Shown: piece after piece, positions 61,151-64,000 of the stretch
How the letters are laid out: the number at the start of each line of letters is the position of its first letter
How positions within the stretch are numbered: position 1 is the stretch's first letter
DNA from: JBALVO01 sp036961445
GTDB taxonomy: Bacteria > Pseudomonadota > Gammaproteobacteria > Pseudomonadales > Halieaceae
Reading direction: 5' to 3'
DNA length: 64,000 nucleotides
NCBI GenBank assembly: GCA_036961445.1
Contig: JBALVO010000006.1
Coordinates: 10,865 to 74,864 of the forward strand
Translations under genes and position numbers: made by a program
The notes under the pieces: generated by a model
Seen by the model: the letters and a program-made list of their open reading frames with translations, nothing else
What the model was told of the DNA's origin: nothing
The model's database searches: none

Positions 61151-63589
61151 ATGAGCAAGCGCGAACAGTCCGAAGACGCACAAGACCAGGCTACGGACGT
61201 CTTGGATAAAGATGAAAATCCGCAAGCACCGGCGGTAGCAGATGATGTTCTGCCCGATACCCTGTATCTCATGCCTGTGCCGCATCGTCCCTTTTTCCCC
61301 GGGCAGGCACAGCCAGTCGCTATTAATCCCCGTGAGTGGGGGACTACACTGAAGGCTGTGGGTGAAGCCGGCCATGGTCTCATCGGCCTGGCCTATGTGG
61401 ATCAGTCTGACCCTGCAGATGTGCAGCCACGGCAGTTCCCTGAAATTGGTTGTGTGGTGCGCCTGCACGGCTCGCCGGCAGCCCCGGACCAGGCCGGGCA
61501 CTTTCTGGCGCAGGGTGTAAAACGCTTTCGTATTGTGCGCTGGTTGAGTGACAAGCCGCCCTACCTGGTGCAGGTGGAATACCCGCGCAGCCAGGGTGAC
61601 CGCGGCTCGGACGAAATCAAGGCTTATGCCATGGCCCTGATAAAAGAAATCAAGGAGTTGCTGCCACTCAATCCGCTGTATAGCGAAGAGCTGAAGCAGT
61701 ACCTGGCAAATTTCAGTCCCAATCAACCCAGCCTGCTGGCGGACTTCTCTGCAGCTTTGACCACCTCTTCTGGTGAGCAGCTACAGGAGATCCTCGATAC
61801 CCTGCCCTTACTTTCGCGTATGGAAAAGGTGTTGGAGCTACTGCGTAAGGAGCGGGAAGTAGCGCAATTACAGGGGCAGATCACCGCACAGGTCAACGAG
61901 AAAGTCTCGGATCAGCAGCGCGAGTTTTTCTTGCGCGAGCAGCTGAAAATCATCGAAAAAGAACTGGGAATCTCCAAGGATGATCGCACCTCTGATGCCG
62001 AGATGTTCGAGGCGCGGATCAGTGAGCTCAAATTGCCGGCGGCGGCGGACAAGCGTATCAAAGAAGAAATGCACAAGCTGTCGATACTGGAAACCGGATC
62101 GCCGGAATACGGAGTTACCCGCAACTACCTGGACTGGGCTACCTCGGTACCCTGGGGTGTGTTGTCTGATGACAACCTGAATCTCAAGCATGCCCGCACC
62201 GTATTGAACGAGCATCATGAGGGCCTGGAGGATGTGAAGGATCGTATCCTGGAATTTCTCGCGGTGGGTGCCTTCAAGGGAGAGATCGCTGGTTCGATTT
62301 TGTTGTTGGTGGGTCCGCCGGGTGTGGGTAAAACCAGTATCGGTCGCTCGGTAGCGGATGCACTGGGTCGCCAGTTCTACCGGTTCAGCCTCGGAGGTAT
62401 GCGCGACGAAGCGGAGATCAAGGGCCATCGGCGCACCTATATCGGTGCTATGCCTGGCAAATTCGTGCAGGCCCTGAAGGAAGTGCAGGTCGCCAACCCG
62501 GTGATTATGCTGGATGAGATCGATAAAATCGGTGCCTCCTACCAGGGCGACCCGGCGTCGGCGCTGCTGGAAGTGTTGGACCCGGAGCAGAACAGCGAAT
62601 TTCTGGATCACTACCTGGACCTGCGGGTGGACTTGTCCAAAGTCCTGTTTATCTGCACCGCCAACCAGTTGGATACTATCCCCGGTCCTTTGCTGGACCG
62701 CATGGAAACACTGCGGCTGTCCGGTTATGTGGCGGAGGAGAAACTCTCTATCGCCAAGCGCCACCTGTGGCCTAAACAATTACAGCGCCACGGCCTCAAA
62801 GACGAGCAGTTAAAAATCAACGATGCGGGTCTCAAGTACGTTGTTGATTCCTATTGCCGCGAAGCCGGCGTGCGCAGTCTGGAAAAGCAGCTGGCGCGTA
62901 TTATGCGCAAATCCATCGTGCATAGGTTGCAGGACGACCAGAGCAAACAACGCATAGGCAAGAAAGATATCGAAACTTTACTGGGCAAACCGCCGTTCCA
63001 GCCGGACAAACCCCTGCGTGGGGTGGGTGTGGCCACTGGCCTGGCCTGGACTGCGATGGGCGGCGCCACCCTGGCGATAGAATCCTCCCAGATACACACG
63101 CTTAACCGCGGCTTTAAAATGACGGGTCGCTTGGGTGAGGTGATGAAAGAGTCGGCGGAGATTGCCTACAGTTATGTGATTGGCCATCTCAAGGACTATG
63201 GCTGTGATCGGGATTTTTTCGACATGAGTATGGTGCACCTGCACGTGCCCGAAGGGGCGACTCCTAAAGATGGTCCCAGTGCTGGCGTTACCATGGCGAC
63301 TGCTTTGGTGTCCCTGGCACGCAAGGAGCGGATCAAGCGCCCACTGGCGATGACCGGTGAACTGACCCTCACCGGGCAGGTGTTACCGGTGGGTGGCATT
63401 CGTGAAAAAGTCATTGCTGCCCGGCGCAGTAAAATCATGGAGTTGATCCTGCCCCATGCCAATCAACGTGATTTTGAAGAGCTGCCGGAATACTTACGTG
63501 AGGGTATTAATGTGCACTTTGCTCGCACCTATCGCGATGTTTTCGAGTTTGTATTTCATGAGCACCGGCGGGAAAAGTCCCTGCACTAG
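61151..63589 (+). CDS. lon: ATP-dependent protease Lon
   Basis: 812 residues. Order: N-terminal LON domain (LYLMPVPHRPFFPGQAQPVAINP), a coiled-coil region (EKVSDQQREFFLREQLKIIEKELG), the AAA+ domain with Walker A GPPGVGKTSIG and Walker B PVIMLDEIDKIG, and the protease domain with the catalytic Ser in PKDGPSAGVTMATAL and Lys in GIREKVIAA. Lon degrades misfolded and regulatory proteins. Starts at ATG 61151. It is the short-N-terminus, 800-residue type; a second LON domain is encoded alone at 15570-16166. Confidence 0.95.
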   Translation: MSKREQSEDAQDQATDVLDKDENPQAPAVADDVLPDTLYLMPVPHRPFFPGQAQPVAINPREWGTTLKAVGEAGHGLIGLAYVDQSDPADVQPRQFPEIGCVVRLHGSPAAPDQAGHFLAQGVKRFRIVRWLSDKPPYLVQVEYPRSQGDRGSDEIKAYAMALIKEIKELLPLNPLYSEELKQYLANFSPNQPSLLADFSAALTTSSGEQLQEILDTLPLLSRMEKVLELLRKEREVAQLQGQITAQVNEKVSDQQREFFLREQLKIIEKELGISKDDRTSDAEMFEARISELKLPAAADKRIKEEMHKLSILETGSPEYGVTRNYLDWATSVPWGVLSDDNLNLKHARTVLNEHHEGLEDVKDRILEFLAVGAFKGEIAGSILLLVGPPGVGKTSIGRSVADALGRQFYRFSLGGMRDEAEIKGHRRTYIGAMPGKFVQALKEVQVANPVIMLDEIDKIGASYQGDPASALLEVLDPEQNSEFLDHYLDLRVDLSKVLFICTANQLDTIPGPLLDRMETLRLSGYVAEEKLSIAKRHLWPKQLQRHGLKDEQLKINDAGLKYVVDSYCREAGVRSLEKQLARIMRKSIVHRLQDDQSKQRIGKKDIETLLGKPPFQPDKPLRGVGVATGLAWTAMGGATLAIESSQIHTLNRGFKMTGRLGEVMKESAEIAYSYVIGHLKDYGCDRDFFDMSMVHLHVPEGATPKDGPSAGVTMATALVSLARKERIKRPLAMTGELTLTGQVLPVGGIREKVIAARRSKIMELILPHANQRDFEELPEYLREGINVHFARTYRDVFEFVFHEHRREKSLH

Positions 63590-63601
63590 GCGCGTAAGCG
63601 A

Positions 63602-64000
63602 TTAGCCCGCTGCTTTGTGTGCTATGACCACGGCTCGTCGCGGTGCCGGATAACCCTCGATGGTTTTGCTGCTGTCGTGGGGGTCCAGGAAGTTAGCCAG
63701 GGAGTGGAATTTCATCCACGGTGTGGAGCGCTGTTCTTCGGTGCTGGTTGTCGCGACATCTACCAGTTGTGTATCGACAAAACCCAGCTTGCGCAGCCAG
63801 CTCAGCAGCGTGTCACAACTGGGTAAAAACCACACGTTACCCATGCGCGCGTAGCGGCCTTCCGGCAACAGGGTGTCGCCTAATTCGCCCTCGATAACCA
63901 GGGTTTCCAGTACCAGTTGACCGCCGGGTCTGAGGCAGTCTTTCAGTTCCTGCAGGTGGTCCATGGGTGAGCGCCGGTGATACAACACGCCCATGGAGAA
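63602..64000 (-). CDS. cmoB: tRNA U34 carboxymethyltransferase CmoB (5' part beyond the window)
   Basis: The last 132 residues are visible. The methyltransferase-fold end reads SMGVLYHRRSPMDHLQELKDCLRPGGQLVLETLVIEG, followed by RYARMGNVWFLPSCDTLLSWLRKLGF and the terminal PAPRRAVVIAHKAAG; these are CmoB signatures. CmoB uses carboxy-SAM to make cmo5U34 in tRNA. The frame continues to the window edge. It is convergent with lon, 12 bp between stops. Confidence 0.9.
   Translation of the reverse strand, partial: FSMGVLYHRRSPMDHLQELKDCLRPGGQLVLETLVIEGELGDTLLPEGRYARMGNVWFLPSCDTLLSWLRKLGFVDTQLVDVATTSTEEQRSTPWMKFHSLANFLDPHDSSKTIEGYPAPRRAVVIAHKAAG

Noticed and set aside
61868..62779. Open frame of 303 codons opposite lon
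   Set aside because: Shadow of lon on the other strand, no recognisable protein features.
1..64000. tRNA, rRNA, CRISPR array, prophage or insertion sequence
   Set aside because: No cloverleaf-like, rRNA-like or regularly spaced repeats and no transposase, integrase or phage structural genes were seen on reading.

Overview
The window comes from a gammaproteobacterium. The block sfsA – class I aminotransferase – dksA – gluQ – cbrXAB at the left end has the gene order I know from Pseudomonas. Protein sequences such as DksA, LptE, Lnt/YbeX/YbeY/YbeZ, MiaB, RNase T and CmoB are also gammaproteobacterial in type. The proteins look more like marine Cellvibrionales-type bacteria than true Pseudomonas, but I cannot fix the genus from sequence alone. 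No rRNA, tRNA, CRISPR array or insertion sequence was seen.

Layout. 1-5.8 kb: a CbrAB-type two-component system (sigma-54 regulator cut by the window edge, and an SLC5-transporter/histidine-kinase fusion) with a small CbrX-like gene, then gluQ and dksA. 6-20 kb: ordinary metabolism and envelope genes, including a PPi-type phosphofructokinase beside inorganic pyrophosphatase, an overlapping mpl-RND-YkgJ-LON-domain operon, rnt-pyrC, argG and an exported Pcm. 20-22 kb: a DUF3604 protein.

22-34.6 kb is an accessory respiratory island. It contains nirI and nirS (cytochrome cd1 nitrite reductase) on the plus strand. Facing away on the minus strand is a tightly overlapping operon that I read as an alternative NO reductase of the NorSY/sNOR type: a 51-aa membrane peptide, a CuA subunit II, a heme-copper subunit I lacking the oxidase tyrosine, a SCO/SenC chaperone, a cytochrome b/2x[4Fe-4S]/MvhD fusion, a membrane-anchored unknown protein and a second, very divergent heme-copper-like subunit. 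Three FNR/DNR-type boxes (TTGAT-N4-ATCAA) lie in its promoters. A heme A synthase homologue, a TlpA-like lipoprotein and a small membrane protein flank it. The unit would convert nitrite to NO and N2O; no heme d1 biosynthesis genes are in view.

34.7-35.1 kb holds two inverted copies of a structured repeat whose stems co-vary. A TonB-dependent receptor follows. 37-47.5 kb carries the ImuA/ImuB/DnaE2 mutagenesis machinery, unusually split into three separately placed genes, each with its own LexA box and separated by cupin, flavin-binding, lipase, DUF2788 and OsmC genes. Two 100-N assembly gaps lie here; one sits in imuB and is an artefact with a 55-bp duplication at its edges.

47.6-64 kb is a conserved housekeeping stretch: holA-lptE-leuS, a bacteriohemerythrin, lnt-ybeX-ybeY-ybeZ-miaB, a DUF1820 gene, a GNAT enzyme, a thioredoxin/aminotransferase pair, lon with a possible heat-shock promoter, and the 3' part of cmoB.
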